From assembly GCF_002872255.1 (NCBI RefSeq), contig NZ_NIPR01000011.1:1-53130 (forward strand): a stretch of 53,130 nucleotides of DNA. The letters are read 5' to 3'. A program made the position numbers and the translations under genes. Shown here one piece after another: positions 1-9,888 of the stretch; positions within the stretch are counted from its first letter, which is position 1; each line of letters opens with the position of its first letter. The notes below the pieces were generated by a model. The model worked only from the letters and a program-made list of their open reading frames with translations. It was not told the DNA's origin and searched no databases. This DNA is from Companilactobacillus nuruki (lineage in GTDB: Bacteria; Bacillota; Bacilli; Lactobacillales; Lactobacillaceae).

Positions 1-45
1 GGTTCACTTCATTTTTAGTTTTTTAATTCTCTTGTTATATTGTTG

Positions 46-1449
46 TTAGTCTAAATATTTTAAATATTCTTCAAGTAGATTGAGCCCTTTTTTGTCCATA
101 CAGGCAACGTTGAATCGAAAGGATTTTCGACTTGCTCCAAATATTGAACCAGGTTTAACAAGAATATTTTTTTTCAACAATTTGGTGAAAATATCTGGAT
201 CATCTTGTGTGATCCATAAGTAAAAACCGCCTTCAGGGATTGAGAATCTCCATGTTGGTTGATATTTTTTAAAAATATCTGCGACGGCCAAACGTCTTTG
301 TTTCAATTTTGAGATCAATTGATTAAGTTGAGTAGGAAAACTAGGTGTATTTAATGCCATGTCGACCATTTCCTGAGCAAGCATACTGGGAATCATGTCT
401 AACTGTTTTTGAACTTGCAATAGACGTTTACTAATGACTTGTGGAGCAATGATCCAACCAATACGGGTGCCTTTTCCAAGTAATTTTGACATCGAGCTAA
501 TATATATAACATTTAATGGTGATAATGATTTTAAAGTCGGAACATCAGAGTCTGAGGAACTTAACCAGCCAAAGACGTCATCTTCAATTATTGGTATTTG
601 ATACTTTTGACACATGTTGAGTATTTGTTGACGTTGTTTGAGAGATAACGTTTCACCAGTAGGGTTTTCAAAAGTCGGGTTCAAAATTAGTAATTTGATA
701 CGATGTTTCAAAATTGTTTCTTCCAGTTTAGCAAGATTGAAATTGCTATTTATTAATGGAACCGAATAGGTGTGGATATCAAGAGTATCAAAAACAGCCG
801 TTGAATTGAAATATGATGGTGATGCAAAGGCAACAGAATCCCCTGGAAGTAACAGACTGCTTAAAACTAATAGTAACGATTGAGCAGCACCACCAGAAAC
901 GACAATATTTTGCTGATTTAGAGAGATCTTATGACTTAATTGCTGCTGATGACTGAGCGTATCGATCAAGGACTTGTAAGTAGAAGAAGAATATTTATTA
1001 TTTATTAGATGTGTTTGCCAGTTTAATTGAAATGTCTCTAGTTTAGGAATTAATTCAACTGGTAATTCATCAGTCGCCGCATCAATGGTTTTTTCATGAT
1101 TGAGAATTCTTGCCTGTGACAGCCGATCTTGAATACGACTGGTAGTAGTTGAGACAGGATCAAGTAATGATTGCCAATTGATATTAATAGAAAGTGATTT
1201 AATTTGAGGTGTTTGTGAAATAAATGTACCGCTTCCGATTTTTTTATAAACTAAATCCTGTATAGCTAATTCGTTCAACGCTCTTGTTACAGTCGATCGA
1301 TCAACTTTAAGCTGATAGGCTAAACTGCGTTCAGCAGGAAGTTTTTCACCAGGGAGCAGCTGATCGGTTTGGATCAAAGTCTTAATTAATTGAACAATTG
1401 CTAAGTATTTTGGTTTAGTGCTTGGTAGGTTTTTGGACCAATTGATCAT
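46..1449 (-). CDS. pdxR: MocR/PdxR-type GntR-aminotransferase regulator
   Basis: 467 aa, the usual size of MocR regulators. Residues 1-75 are a GntR winged helix (LAYQLKVDRSTVTRALNEL) and residues from about 110 onward are a fold-type I aminotransferase-like domain. The PLP-binding lysine lies in SSMSKLLGKGTRIGW. The ATG at 1449 is preceded by AAAGGAGAAGG. It is divergent from a pyridoxine kinase and a PdxU-like transporter gene, which is the classic arrangement in which PdxR senses pyridoxal phosphate and controls B6 salvage. The specific B6 role is inferred from this neighbourhood; the domain architecture is certain. Confidence 0.88.
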   Translation of the reverse strand: MINWSKNLPSTKPKYLAIVQLIKTLIQTDQLLPGEKLPAERSLAYQLKVDRSTVTRALNELAIQDLVYKKIGSGTFISQTPQIKSLSININWQSLLDPVSTTTSRIQDRLSQARILNHEKTIDAATDELPVELIPKLETFQLNWQTHLINNKYSSSTYKSLIDTLSHQQQLSHKISLNQQNIVVSGGAAQSLLLVLSSLLLPGDSVAFASPSYFNSTAVFDTLDIHTYSVPLINSNFNLAKLEETILKHRIKLLILNPTFENPTGETLSLKQRQQILNMCQKYQIPIIEDDVFGWLSSSDSDVPTLKSLSPLNVIYISSMSKLLGKGTRIGWIIAPQVISKRLLQVQKQLDMIPSMLAQEMVDMALNTPSFPTQLNQLISKLKQRRLAVADIFKKYQPTWRFSIPEGGFYLWITQDDPDIFTKLLKKNILVKPGSIFGASRKSFRFNVACMDKKGLNLLEEYLKYLD

Positions 1450-1492
1450 GTTGCCTTCTCCTTTGTATAATCATTATTATAAGAATTGGCTG

Positions 1493-1526
1493 GATTAAAA
1501 ACAATCCAATTGGATGTTGTTTAATC
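1493..1526. promoter_or_regulatory. Candidate PdxR operator, 34-bp imperfect dyad
   Basis: In the divergent intergenic region two 17-bp arms (1493-1509 and 1510-1526) are inverted repeats matching at 14 of 17 positions. A minus-strand promoter for the regulator is visible: TTGTTT, 17 bp, then TATAAT reading leftward, with its -35 inside the dyad. The position suggests joint control of the regulator and the kinase operon. Binding is inferred. Confidence 0.55.
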
Positions 1527-1567
1527 AGCTTTTTAACGGGAAAATAAAAGAATTGGGAGGTGGTTCA

Positions 1568-2377
1568 ATGAAAAATGTTTTGACCATTGCCGGTTCAGAC
1601 AGTCTAGCAGGTGGGGGATTACAAGCTGATTTAAAAACTTTTGAGGAACTGAATGTTTTTGGACTAAGTGTTGTTACTAGTATTGCAGATATTTTTCCGG
1701 ATAGTGTTTCAATTAAAGCTTTGAATTCAAAATTAGTTAAAGAACAATTAGAATCGGTTTTAACTCAAGTTGAAATTACTAGTGTTAAAACAGGATTTCT
1801 AGGCTCAACAGCGATAATTAAGCTGATTAAAGCTGAAATTGAACAAAAAAACTTGTCATTAATTGTCGATCCCGTCTTGGTTTTTAAAGAAGGAGAGACA
1901 TCAAAAAATATAGATTATCTAATGGCTATAAAAAATGATTTGTTACCATTAGCGACTGTAGTAACGCCTAACTTGATTGAAGCTGAGAAGTTAACCGGTT
2001 TAAAAATAAAATCAGTAGAGCAAATTCCTCAAGTTGCGCAAAGGATTCAGGCTTTAGGTTGTCCTAATGTCATTATCAAAGGCGGCAGTCGGTTGGAAGG
2101 TACTGAAGCAATCGATTATCTGTTAACGGAAAAACGGGATTATTGGTTTCGGAATGACAAGGTTGATACAAAGATAACTGATGGTGCCGGGTGTACGTTT
2201 TCAGCAGCTATAACAGCTTACATGGCATTGGGAATGTCAGTATTAGAATCCGTAAAGATGGCAAAGAAATTTGTAAGATTATCAATAATTGATGGAGTTA
2301 AGATTGGCGATTTTGGAAGTGTTTGGCAAGGGGCACTTCGACAAAGGGAGAATTATCATGCAAAGAAATTTAATTAG
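1568..2377 (+). CDS. pdxK: Pyridoxine/HMP (ThiD-like) kinase
   Basis: 269 aa ribokinase-superfamily kinase. The N-terminus has LTIAGSDSLAGGGLQADLKT, the HMP/pyridoxine-binding signature of ThiD and Gram-positive PdxK, and the C-terminal anion hole and catalytic Asp are in TDGAGCTFSAA. I chose ATG 1568 because GGGAGGTGG lies just upstream; the in-frame ATG at 1514 would lie inside the putative operator. It phosphorylates pyridoxal/pyridoxine (or HMP) in the cytosol. The adjacent PdxR and PdxU-like genes favour B6 over thiamine. The 3' end overlaps the next gene by 20 bp. Confidence 0.85.
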   Translation: MKNVLTIAGSDSLAGGGLQADLKTFEELNVFGLSVVTSIADIFPDSVSIKALNSKLVKEQLESVLTQVEITSVKTGFLGSTAIIKLIKAEIEQKNLSLIVDPVLVFKEGETSKNIDYLMAIKNDLLPLATVVTPNLIEAEKLTGLKIKSVEQIPQVAQRIQALGCPNVIIKGGSRLEGTEAIDYLLTEKRDYWFRNDKVDTKITDGAGCTFSAAITAYMALGMSVLESVKMAKKFVRLSIIDGVKIGDFGSVWQGALRQRENYHAKKFN

Positions 2378-2864
2378 GCAGGAAGTTTTGGCCGCAATTC
2401 TAACATCCTTAACTACGGCGATGTCAATCTTGGTAGTTATTCCGGTTCCAGCTACTCATGGATTAGTCACTTTGTGTGAAGTTGGAATTTATACTAGTGC
2501 AATTTTATTTGGTAATCCGATTGGGCTTATTGTTGGTGGTGCAAGTGGATTCTTGATCGATATTATTTCAGGATACCCCGTCTGGTGTCTTTTTTCGTTA
2601 GTAATTCATGGGTTACAAGGATTTATTGTCGCGTATCTAATGAAAAATCGAAAATTATCTGTTCGTAACATGTTACTGCCACTGTTAGTTGGTAGTGTCA
2701 TCATGATTGGTGGTTATTATTTTGCAACAAGTTTGTTATATGGCTGGCCAGCTGGTTTAGCATCTGTACCAGGAAATCTGGTTCAAGTTGGATTTGGTAT
2801 AAGTGTAACAATCCTGGTTGCAGGGAGTTTGGCAAAAATAAAATTAAATTGGATGAAGGAATGA
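2358..2864 (+). CDS. ECF transporter S component, PdxU type
   Basis: 168 aa integral membrane protein with about five to six hydrophobic segments and the ECF S-component (DUF1393) signature IGLIVGGASGFLIDIISGYP. ATG 2358 follows GGGAGAATTATC and lies within the end of the kinase gene, so translation is probably coupled. S components bind a vitamin and share the ECF A/A'/T module encoded elsewhere. In the PdxR regulon of lactobacilli PdxU/PdxU2 proteins are predicted B6 transporters; the substrate here is inferred from context. Confidence 0.8.
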   Translation: MQRNLIRQEVLAAILTSLTTAMSILVVIPVPATHGLVTLCEVGIYTSAILFGNPIGLIVGGASGFLIDIISGYPVWCLFSLVIHGLQGFIVAYLMKNRKLSVRNMLLPLLVGSVIMIGGYYFATSLLYGWPAGLASVPGNLVQVGFGISVTILVAGSLAKIKLNWMKE

Positions 2865-2870
2865 TAAATT

Positions 2871-3440
2871 ATGAAATTAGAGAATCTAGAATCAGATTTA
2901 ACTAAAATGATGCAAGAAATATTGGATGCCGCCAAATTACGTCCGGATGATATTTTTGTTTTAGGATGTACAACCAGTGAAATTGTGGGTGGACATATTG
3001 GCAAGGACTCTGATCCTCAAGTTGGTGAACGGGTAGTCCATACTTTACTTTCGATTCTGACCCCACTAGATATTCATTTAGCCGTTCAAGGCTGTGAACA
3101 TATTAATCGTAGCGTTGTTGTTGAACGTTCAGTTGCAGAGAACAATAATTTTGAAATTGTTTCTGTAGTACCCGCAATGCATGCAGGTGGAGCTTGTTCA
3201 ATTGCGGCATTTGAACAATTTGATGATCCAGTGGAGGTTGAACATATTGTTGCCCAAGCAGGAATTGATATCGGAGATACCTCAATAGGAATGCATGTCA
3301 AGTTTGTTCAGGTACCAGTACGAACAACACAAAAAGAGCTTGGAGCAGCCCACGTAACAGCACTTCGTTCAAGACCTAAGTATGTTGGTGGTCCAAGAGC
3401 AAATTATGAACCGATAGCACATAAAGAATTTGTTGAGTAA
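2871..3440 (+). CDS. YwlG/UPF0340 (DUF436, TIGR01440) family protein
   Basis: 189 aa, full length for the UPF0340 family, with conserved blocks LGCTTSEIVGGHIGK, VQGCEHINRSVVVER and AMHAGGACS. The family has no firmly established function. It is the last gene of the rightward B6 operon, 6 bp after the transporter gene, and is followed by a terminator. Whether it takes part in B6 metabolism is unknown. Confidence 0.85.
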   Translation: MKLENLESDLTKMMQEILDAAKLRPDDIFVLGCTTSEIVGGHIGKDSDPQVGERVVHTLLSILTPLDIHLAVQGCEHINRSVVVERSVAENNNFEIVSVVPAMHAGGACSIAAFEQFDDPVEVEHIVAQAGIDIGDTSIGMHVKFVQVPVRTTQKELGAAHVTALRSRPKYVGGPRANYEPIAHKEFVE

Positions 3441-3445
3441 ATGAA

Positions 3446-3493
3446 AATGCTTCATAATTGTTGAACCCTTTAGCAATTGTGAAGCATTTTTTT
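3446..3493 (+). terminator. Rho-independent terminator of the pdxK operon
   Basis: A 15-bp stem (AATGCTTCATAATTG with CAATTGTGAAGCATT, one G.T pair) is followed by a run of seven T starting just after the stem. Confidence 0.85.
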
Positions 3494-3494
3494 G

Positions 3495-3532
3495 AAAAAA
3501 AAGCATGTCCACTATTAATATAGAGACATGCT
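3495..3532 (-). terminator. Rho-independent terminator of galE
   Basis: AGCATGTC and GACATGCT form a perfect 8-bp stem. Read on the minus strand it is followed by eight T (the A-run at 3495-3502). It lies just past the galE stop codon, back to back with the terminator of the convergent B6 operon. Confidence 0.8.
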
Positions 3533-3559
3533 ATAAGTTTAATTTTTATATTGAGGTTA

Positions 3560-4552
3560 TTAATCTTCCTCATAACCGTTTAAATGTTTTGACTTGAAAT
3601 TCCAGGCGTCACTGATAACCTTTTCAACATCATCATACTTAGGTTGCCATTTTAAAATTGTTCTAGCTTTGGTTGAATCAGCAATTAGAGTACTTGGGTC
3701 ACCAGGACGACGTGGTCCAATCTTTGCAGGAATTTCTTTGCCAGTTGCTTTACGAGCTGCTTCAAGAATTTCTTTGTTGGAAAATCCATTTGAAGAACCT
3801 AAATTAAAGACATTACTATTATTACCTTTGCGTAGATATTCCATAGCTAAACGATGTGCTTCAGCTAAATCCTCGACGTGAACATAATCACGAACGTTAG
3901 TACCATCCTTAGTATCATAGTCATCACCAAAAATGGTCAATTCGTCTCTTTGACCAGCAGCAACTTGTAGAACGACTGGGATCAAATGAGTTTCTGGATT
4001 ATGGTCTTCGCCAATTGAACCGTCTGACTTAGCTCCACCAACATTGAAGTATCTTAAAGCAACAAATTTAATGCCATAAGCTACATCACACCAGTGCATG
4101 ATCTTTTCCATAGCAAGTTTACTTTCACCATATGGGTTAGTAGGAACGGTGGGATCAGTTTCTTTAATTGGTATTTGTTTTGGTTCGCCGTAAGTAGCGG
4201 CAGTGGACGAGAAGACAATATGTTTAACGTCAAAATTATGCATTACTTGAAGAAGAGAAATCATTCCAGATGTATTATTATCAAAGTATTTTAAAGGATC
4301 TTTCATTGATTCTGGAACAATTGAAAAGGCTGCAAAATGAATCACATCAGTGATTTTTTCGTTTTGGAATAACTTAATTAAAAATTCCTTATCACGAACG
4401 TCACCTTGATAAAACTTAGCTTTAGAATTAATAGCTTGAACGTGACCAGTTGATAAGTTGTCTGCTACAATAACGTCATATCCTAATTCACATAAATGAT
4501 CGACAGTATGTGAACCGATATAACCGGCACCACCTAAAACAAGAATACTCAT
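3560..4552 (-). CDS. galE: UDP-glucose 4-epimerase
   Basis: 330 aa extended short-chain dehydrogenase, typical GalE length. It has the NAD-binding [10 protein letters not shown] at residues 7-16, [10 protein letters not shown], and the catalytic Tyr-Lys pair in [11 protein letters not shown]. It interconverts UDP-glucose and UDP-galactose for the Leloir pathway and cell-surface glycans. ATG 4552 is preceded by TGGAGGTAATTTT, and a TATAAT lies upstream at 4583-4588 on the minus strand. No other gal genes are adjacent. Confidence 0.95.
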   Translation of the reverse strand: MSILVLGGAGYIGSHTVDHLCELGYDVIVADNLSTGHVQAINSKAKFYQGDVRDKEFLIKLFQNEKITDVIHFAAFSIVPESMKDPLKYFDNNTSGMISLLQVMHNFDVKHIVFSSTAATYGEPKQIPIKETDPTVPTNPYGESKLAMEKIMHWCDVAYGIKFVALRYFNVGGAKSDGSIGEDHNPETHLIPVVLQVAAGQRDELTIFGDDYDTKDGTNVRDYVHVEDLAEAHRLAMEYLRKGNNSNVFNLGSSNGFSNKEILEAARKATGKEIPAKIGPRRPGDPSTLIADSTKARTILKWQPKYDDVEKVISDAWNFKSKHLNGYEED

Positions 4553-4716
4553 AAAATTACCTCCAGATTGTTTTATAAATCCATTATAACTTATTTAGTG
4601 GATTTTAAATTTAGTAAACATGGTAAACATTACAATAAATTAATGATTTAACTTTTTTCAAATAATGTTTTAAAATATAATTTATATTGCAAATTTATTG
4701 AAACGGAATGAAGAAA

Positions 4717-5376
4717 ATGAAAAAATTCTTTTCAATTTTTGGAACTGTCCTCTTATTGCTAATTGCTTTGGCCTTGATTTTTAATCAACCAATCAAAGAG
4801 TACGCGGTTAAACGAATTTCTGAGCGAAATTTGACTACTTTAACTGCTAAAAAGGCTAAAGAGAATTCCAAGAAGAATGGACAATTTGATTTTAGCAAAG
4901 TAAAACCTATTTCAGCCGGTCAGGTAGCTAAAGCCTCTGTTAATAACGACGCCGCAGTTATTGGAAAAATGGCTGTTCCTTCAGTTAATCTTAAACTACC
5001 AATTGTAGTTGGTTTGAGTGATAATGCTCTTTCTACTGGTGGTGGCACGATGAAGGAGAATGAGAAGATGGGAAAATCTAACTATGCCTTAGCTGGTCAT
5101 TATATGACTAATAAGGGCGCCTTGTTTTCACCATTGGAAAATGCCCAAATTGGCGATTTGGCTTATATCACGGATATGAAGCGTGTTTATACATATAAAA
5201 TTTATTATAAAAAAATTGTACCACCAACGGCCGTCTATTTATTGGATGACGTAAAGGGTCAGAGTATTTTGACCTTGATTACCTGTGCTGATGGAGGAAC
5301 TAACCGATGGGCTTTGCAAGGTTCTTTAGTTAGCAACCAACCGGCTAATAAGGGAACATTAGCAGTCTTTTCTTAA
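4717..5376 (+). CDS. srtA: Class A sortase
   Basis: 219 aa with an N-terminal signal anchor (FSIFGTVLLLLIALALIF) and an extracellular sortase barrel. Catalytic residues are visible: His in ALAGHYM, Cys in TLITCAD and Arg in NRWALQG. It cleaves LPXTG-type signals and links surface proteins to peptidoglycan. An in-frame ATG at 4708 is possible, but CGGA is better spaced for 4717. A TATAAT at 4676-4681 could be its -10. It is a stand-alone housekeeping-type sortase followed by a terminator. Confidence 0.92.
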   Translation: MKKFFSIFGTVLLLLIALALIFNQPIKEYAVKRISERNLTTLTAKKAKENSKKNGQFDFSKVKPISAGQVAKASVNNDAAVIGKMAVPSVNLKLPIVVGLSDNALSTGGGTMKENEKMGKSNYALAGHYMTNKGALFSPLENAQIGDLAYITDMKRVYTYKIYYKKIVPPTAVYLLDDVKGQSILTLITCADGGTNRWALQGSLVSNQPANKGTLAVFS

Positions 5377-5391
5377 TAATTCCTTAAAATG

Positions 5392-5449
5392 AGTTTTGAA
5401 AGGTATTTACTAAGTGTGTTGTAAATTATCTTTCAAGACTTTTTTTTTA
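5392..5449 (+). terminator. Rho-independent terminator after srtA
   Basis: A long imperfect stem (AGTTTTGAAAG/GTATTTAC with GTAAATTA/CTTTCAAGACT) is followed by nine T. Confidence 0.8.
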
Positions 5450-5490
5450 TGTTTGATAATTGATATAATTAATTGTTAGTAGGTGATGTA

Positions 5491-7800
5491 TTGACATTAA
5501 TAAATTGGGAAAAGCGTAAAAATCCCACAAAACAAGAAATAGATAAATTTACTTCAGAAAAAAAACTTGATCCAATAGTAGCAGAATTACTTTTGGAAAG
5601 AGATATTACGGATAATGGAGATGTTGAGACTTTTTTGCATGCCAATGTAGATGAACTGCAAGATCCTTTTGGTTTGCATGATATGGACAAAGCTCTGGAA
5701 TTAATTGATGAGGCAATTGAGTCCGACAGTAAGATTGCTATTTATGGTGATTATGATGCTGATGGAGTTACAAGTACCTCGATTATGAAGTTAGCCTTAC
5801 AAAAGCTTGGAGCCAAACCAATTTTCTATATTCCTGATCGTTTTAAAGATGGATATGGTCCTAATTTGGATAGGTATAGGTTTTTAGCAGATCAAGGAAT
5901 CAATTTATTGATCACTGTTGATAATGGTGTTGGTGGTAAAGATGAAATTAAATATATGAAGGATCAGGGGATTAAGGTAATTGTTACTGATCATCATGAT
6001 TTACCTGCTGAACTGCCTGAAGCTGATGCAATCGTTCATCCAACAATTCCAGGGTCGGAGTATATCTGTCCCTATTTATCTGGTGCAGGAGTGGCCTTTA
6101 AGATAGCTGACGCCCTTTTAGGGGATGAGGCTTTAGAGTTGATCGATTTGGCCGCAATTGGGACTGTAGCTGATTCTGTGGCCTTAAAAGGTGAGAATCG
6201 TGTGATTGTTGCCGAAGGTTTGCGTCAAATGAAGAAGAATCATCATGTTGGTTTGGGTGTATTAGTCAAGAAGTGTAAATTAAAATTGAATGGTATTAGT
6301 GAAGAAGATATTGCTTTTAAGTTGGCTCCAAGAATTAATGCGCTTGGAAGATTGGAAAGTGCATCTTCCGGGGTAGAATTGTTAACTACTGGTGATGAGT
6401 CTTTTGCTAAAGAAATTGTTGATGAAACAGAAGATATTAATTCCAGACGTCAAGATTTAGTTAATACAGCTTTTAATGATGCTCAAAGTCAAATTGCTGA
6501 ACAAAAAGATCATGGAGTAATTGTTTTAAAAGGAAATGGTTGGCATCAAGGTATTCTAGGTATTGTTGCTAGTAGAACTATGGGTCAAGAAAATAAACCT
6601 GTTTTGGTGACCCAATTTGATGATAATAGTGGTGTTATGAAGGGATCAGGACGTAGTCCGGAAGGATTTAACCTTTTCACGGCATTAAATAAGCATCGTG
6701 ATCTTTTTGTAGCCTTTGGAGGACATGCTCAGGCATGTGGGTTCTCAATTGCTGAAGATAAATTAGATGAATTAACAGAACTGTTACAATCTGAGCCAGA
6801 GATTCAAGGGTTTGATCCGACAGCCGCTGTGGTTAAAAATTATGATTTAGATTTGCATTTGGATGAATTGAATTTTGATTTGATAAAAAAAATTAATCAA
6901 TTGGCTCCTTTTGGAATGGGTAATCCCAAGCCTGTGATAAAACTGAGTAATGTTTCATTATCACAATCCCGATCAATTGGTAAAGATGCTACACATTTAA
7001 AAACGATGATTACTGATAATATTCATCAAATTGGTGCAATTGGTTTTGGAATGTTTCAACAGTCTGCTGAAATGGGAGATAATCTGTGCGATGTTTATGC
7101 TGAGTTAGGCATTAACGAATGGGCGGGGAAGAAAAATTTGCAATTAATGTTGGATGATTTCCAAATCTCACCTCAAGCACAAAAAGTAGCTGCTTTAAAA
7201 GGTGTTTACTTAGATTATCGAAATAAGCGAATATCTCAAAAGGCAATTGATCATTTTGATAGTATTGTTTTCTTTAACGATATTTATTATGAAGCAGTGA
7301 AACGATTAGATCCCAAGGCAAAATTGATTCATTATGATGAACCTTGCGAAGGACAAAACGTTTTGATTTATGATCGACCACATGATATTGAATTATTCAA
7401 GAGCTTTATAAAAAATAATAAAACTCACTACACGGCTTTATATTTTCATACTGATTTGACTGCACGTTATCTAAAACCTGATATGATAAAGATGAAAACA
7501 TTGCTCAAATATCTATATACTCATCAAAGTATTAAGGCCGATGAGATGAATTTGGTAGCAGATTACTTGAATATGCAAAAAAATGACGTTGATTTTTATT
7601 TAAAAGTGTTTTTTGAGCTAAATTTTGTTAAAATGGTAAATGGCTTTGTTGAAAAAGCTGATGCTTCACAACAACGCGAATTGATTGAATCTCCAACGTA
7701 TTCGAAGAGATTACAACGCAATGATGTTGAAAAAATATTAATTGAATCCAACTTTGACGATCTCTTATCGTGGATGAGTGATTATGATTGCCATTGTTAG
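5491..7800 (+). CDS. recJ: Single-stranded-DNA-specific exonuclease RecJ
   Basis: 769 aa. DHH-superfamily motifs are [15 protein letters not shown] (about residue 85) and VTDHHDLP; the DHHA1 domain has [10 protein letters not shown], followed by an OB-like domain and the long C-terminal extension usual in Bacillales/Lactobacillales RecJ. It degrades ssDNA 5' to 3' in repair and recombination. I favour TTG 5491 (AGGTGA just upstream) over TTG 5473, because a TATAAT at 5464-5469 would place the transcript start after 5473. It ends 22 bp before apt, suggesting an operon. Confidence 0.92.
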   Translation: MTLINWEKRKNPTKQEIDKFTSEKKLDPIVAELLLERDITDNGDVETFLHANVDELQDPFGLHDMDKALELIDEAIESDSKIAIYGDYDADGVTSTSIMKLALQKLGAKPIFYIPDRFKDGYGPNLDRYRFLADQGINLLITVDNGVGGKDEIKYMKDQGIKVIVTDHHDLPAELPEADAIVHPTIPGSEYICPYLSGAGVAFKIADALLGDEALELIDLAAIGTVADSVALKGENRVIVAEGLRQMKKNHHVGLGVLVKKCKLKLNGISEEDIAFKLAPRINALGRLESASSGVELLTTGDESFAKEIVDETEDINSRRQDLVNTAFNDAQSQIAEQKDHGVIVLKGNGWHQGILGIVASRTMGQENKPVLVTQFDDNSGVMKGSGRSPEGFNLFTALNKHRDLFVAFGGHAQACGFSIAEDKLDELTELLQSEPEIQGFDPTAAVVKNYDLDLHLDELNFDLIKKINQLAPFGMGNPKPVIKLSNVSLSQSRSIGKDATHLKTMITDNIHQIGAIGFGMFQQSAEMGDNLCDVYAELGINEWAGKKNLQLMLDDFQISPQAQKVAALKGVYLDYRNKRISQKAIDHFDSIVFFNDIYYEAVKRLDPKAKLIHYDEPCEGQNVLIYDRPHDIELFKSFIKNNKTHYTALYFHTDLTARYLKPDMIKMKTLLKYLYTHQSIKADEMNLVADYLNMQKNDVDFYLKVFFELNFVKMVNGFVEKADASQQRELIESPTYSKRLQRNDVEKILIESNFDDLLSWMSDYDCHC

Positions 7801-7822
7801 GTTGAATGGGGAATTTAAAAAA

Positions 7823-8341
7823 ATGGATATTGATTTTAAGAAATATGTTGCTAATGTTCAAGATTTTCCAGAACCTGGTGTACTATTTCGAGATATTTCA
7901 CCATTAATGGCTGATGGTAAAGCATACGCTGCAGCAACCGATAAGATTGTTGAATATGCTAAGAGCCGTGGTGCAGAAATGATTGCAGGACCTGAAGCGC
8001 GTGGATTCATCGTAGGATGCCCAGTAGCTTACAAATTGGGAGTTGGTTTTGCACCGGCTCGTAAAAAGGGTAAGTTGCCACGAGAAACAGTTTCAGTTTC
8101 TTATGATCTTGAATATGGTCAGGCATCATTATATATGCAAAAAGACGCTATTAAACCCGGACAAAAAGTATTGGTTGTGGATGATTTGATGGCAACAGGT
8201 GGTACTTTAGCTGCTACAATTAAGTTGATTGAAAAGTTGGGTGGTATCGTTGTTGGTACAGCTTTCTTGATTGAATTAACTGATTTGCACGGTCGTGATA
8301 AAATAAAAGGGTATGATATGTTTACTCTTATGCAATATTAA
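7823..8341 (+). CDS. apt: Adenine phosphoribosyltransferase
   Basis: 172 aa, standard Apt length. It has the N-terminal block [15 protein letters not shown] and the PRPP-binding loop [14 protein letters not shown]. It converts adenine and PRPP to AMP in purine salvage. ATG 7823 follows TGGGGAATTT. The recJ-apt order is common in lactobacilli and other Firmicutes. Confidence 0.95.
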   Translation: MDIDFKKYVANVQDFPEPGVLFRDISPLMADGKAYAAATDKIVEYAKSRGAEMIAGPEARGFIVGCPVAYKLGVGFAPARKKGKLPRETVSVSYDLEYGQASLYMQKDAIKPGQKVLVVDDLMATGGTLAATIKLIEKLGGIVVGTAFLIELTDLHGRDKIKGYDMFTLMQY

Positions 8342-8351
8342 TTTAAAATAG

Positions 8352-8376
8352 GGTTTGAGGTTTTCAAACCTTTATT
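8352..8376 (+). terminator. Short terminator-like hairpin after apt
   Basis: GGTTTGA and TCAAACC form a 7-bp stem followed by TTTATTAT, immediately before the tRNA gene. The T-run is weak, so it may instead be a processing or attenuation structure. Confidence 0.5.
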
Positions 8377-8378
8377 AT

Positions 8379-8468
8379 GGAGAGTTGGCAGAGTGGTAAT
8401 GCATCGGACTCGAAATCCGACGAACCTGTTTTATAGCAGGCGCGCAGGTTCAAATCCTGTACTCTCCT
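8379..8468 (+). tRNA. tRNA-Ser (anticodon CGA)
   Basis: A complete class II tRNA. Acceptor stem GGAGAGT/ACTCTCC, D-arm GCA/TGC, anticodon stem TCGGA/TCCGA with loop CTCGAAA (anticodon CGA), a long variable arm, and T-arm GCAGG/TTCAAAT/CCTGT. The discriminator is T and no CCA is encoded. Its 3' end is the prophage insertion site; the gene stays intact because the attachment core restores it. Confidence 0.95.
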
Positions 8469-8520
8469 TAAATAACTGATTTTAGAACATTCTCGGATGT
8501 TCTATTTTTTTGACTTAAAT
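8453..8520 (+). repeat. attL: left 68-bp copy of the attachment core
   Basis: Identical over 68 bp to 53042-53109. It begins in the T-loop of tRNA-Ser, includes the T-stem 3' side and acceptor 3' strand, then the tRNA terminator, and ends at GACTTAAAT. The flanks differ on both sides. This is the direct repeat left by site-specific integration. Confidence 0.93.
8486..8512 (+). terminator. Terminator of tRNA-Ser within the attachment core
   Basis: GAACAT and ATGTTC form a stem around TCTCGG, followed by seven T after TA. The second copy lies inside attR, so the phage carries the tRNA terminator as part of its attachment site. Confidence 0.8.
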
Positions 8521-8614
8521 CGCTAAAGACCTTGATAATAAAGAGATTAACCACAATAATTTATTACAAAAAAATACAAACATGTTCTAGTTTATTCTAG
8601 CAATAGAGTTTCTA

Positions 8615-8663
8615 TTGTCCCAGGATTGTCCCAATTGTCCCATTTTTACCCTTTTTGGGACAA
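8615..8663. promoter_or_regulatory. Candidate integrase arm-type sites, left end
   Basis: TTGTCCCA occurs at 8615-8622, 8626-8633 and 8635-8642 and inverted (TGGGACAA) at 8656-8663, between attL and the integrase gene. The same octamer occurs twice near attR. Repeats spaced about one helical turn apart on both arms are what lambda-type integrases bind. The last two copies also form a hairpin that could end integrase transcription. Confidence 0.65.
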
Positions 8664-8681
8664 TGGTTGATATATCAACGT

Positions 8682-9821
8682 TTATTTAGATAATTCATTT
8701 AAAGCATTTAAGGTTTTACCTTGTTGTTCAATATTTTGTTCTTTAAGCAAATGTTCATATGCGCGCATGGTAATGGCTGTATTTTTGTGTCCTAGCAATT
8801 CCGATACATATTTAATCTGAACACCTTGGGCTAATAGATAAGATGCTAGAGTGTGACGTAGACCGTGTGTGGCTATCTGTTGTTTGCGAGGGATGTTTAT
8901 TTCATCTTGAATTAACATAAGCGTTTTAATACATCCTGTGTCACTTGGAATTTTGCATTCAGATGATTTAAAAACGGCATTTTCGGGATCACGATATTTG
9001 TTAGCAACTTGCCACTTAGATTGTTCTAACTTCAATTGTTTTAGAATTGTAGATAATTCTGGCAATATAGGAACGGTTCTAACAGAACTAGGAGTTTTAG
9101 TCCTAGGGACAATTTTCTTTTCGTTTTGATAGTCATAAATATTTTTGACGTGGATTTCTTTCTTTTCAAAATCTACATTGTCCCAAGTCAATCCACCTAT
9201 TTCTTCGAAACGGAGGCCAGTATATGCGCCTGTTAGTATCATGTAATAAGTGATTGCTGAATAAGATTTATTTTTGTCGGCGTAATCAATTAACTTTTTG
9301 AAGTTTTCAATAGATAAAAATTTAACTGCACGTTTTTTACTAGGTGCACCATTGATTGTTACTTTACGAGTGAAATCAGAATAAATGATTTGATCATCAA
9401 TTGCATCTTGAACACATGACCTAATTATTGAATTAGTTTTCTTACATGTAACAGTTGAGCGTGTTTTTTGATAATCGTTCATGAAAGACTGATAGTCCAT
9501 TTTAGATATATCGGTTATTTTTGTGTTAGGGAAGTAGTTGTCAATTACGGTTGCAATATTATTAAATCTGTTCATTGATGAATAACCGACATTTGGCTTT
9601 TTATATACTTCGACCCATTTTTTATAATAATCATTGATAGTAACATCTTGTTTATCGAGACTTGAGCCGTGACGCATTTGTATTTCCATTTCTTCGGCGG
9701 CATGACGTGCTTCTGTCTTGGTAGAGAACCCACCTTTGACATATCTTTTATTATTGCCTTGTTTGTCTTGATAACCAATTTTATATCGATATGATTTACC
9801 ATGTTTTTCTATTGTTGCCAT
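8682..9821 (-). CDS. int: Tyrosine-type phage integrase
   Basis: 379 aa. Residues 1-50 form an arm-binding AP2-like domain (SYRYKIGYQDKQGNNKRYVK), then a SAM-like core-binding domain and a tyrosine recombinase catalytic domain. Catalytic residues are Arg in TGLRFEEIGGLTW, HGLRH and the nucleophile in LGHKNTAITMRAYEHLL. I chose ATG 9821 because AAGGAGGCC lies 8 bp upstream, although the frame is open to 9848. It is transcribed toward attL and catalyses integration into tRNA-Ser. Confidence 0.95.
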   Translation of the reverse strand: MATIEKHGKSYRYKIGYQDKQGNNKRYVKGGFSTKTEARHAAEEMEIQMRHGSSLDKQDVTINDYYKKWVEVYKKPNVGYSSMNRFNNIATVIDNYFPNTKITDISKMDYQSFMNDYQKTRSTVTCKKTNSIIRSCVQDAIDDQIIYSDFTRKVTINGAPSKKRAVKFLSIENFKKLIDYADKNKSYSAITYYMILTGAYTGLRFEEIGGLTWDNVDFEKKEIHVKNIYDYQNEKKIVPRTKTPSSVRTVPILPELSTILKQLKLEQSKWQVANKYRDPENAVFKSSECKIPSDTGCIKTLMLIQDEINIPRKQQIATHGLRHTLASYLLAQGVQIKYVSELLGHKNTAITMRAYEHLLKEQNIEQQGKTLNALNELSK

Positions 9822-9888
9822 TTTAAAGGCCTCCTTAAATTTTGGCAAAAATAAATAAGCCTACTTGAGACTTAGTTTATTTTTGTGA

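Noticed and set aside
3086-3301. Minus-strand frames inside the YwlG-like gene
   Set aside because: Shadows of a conserved gene, with no start signals.
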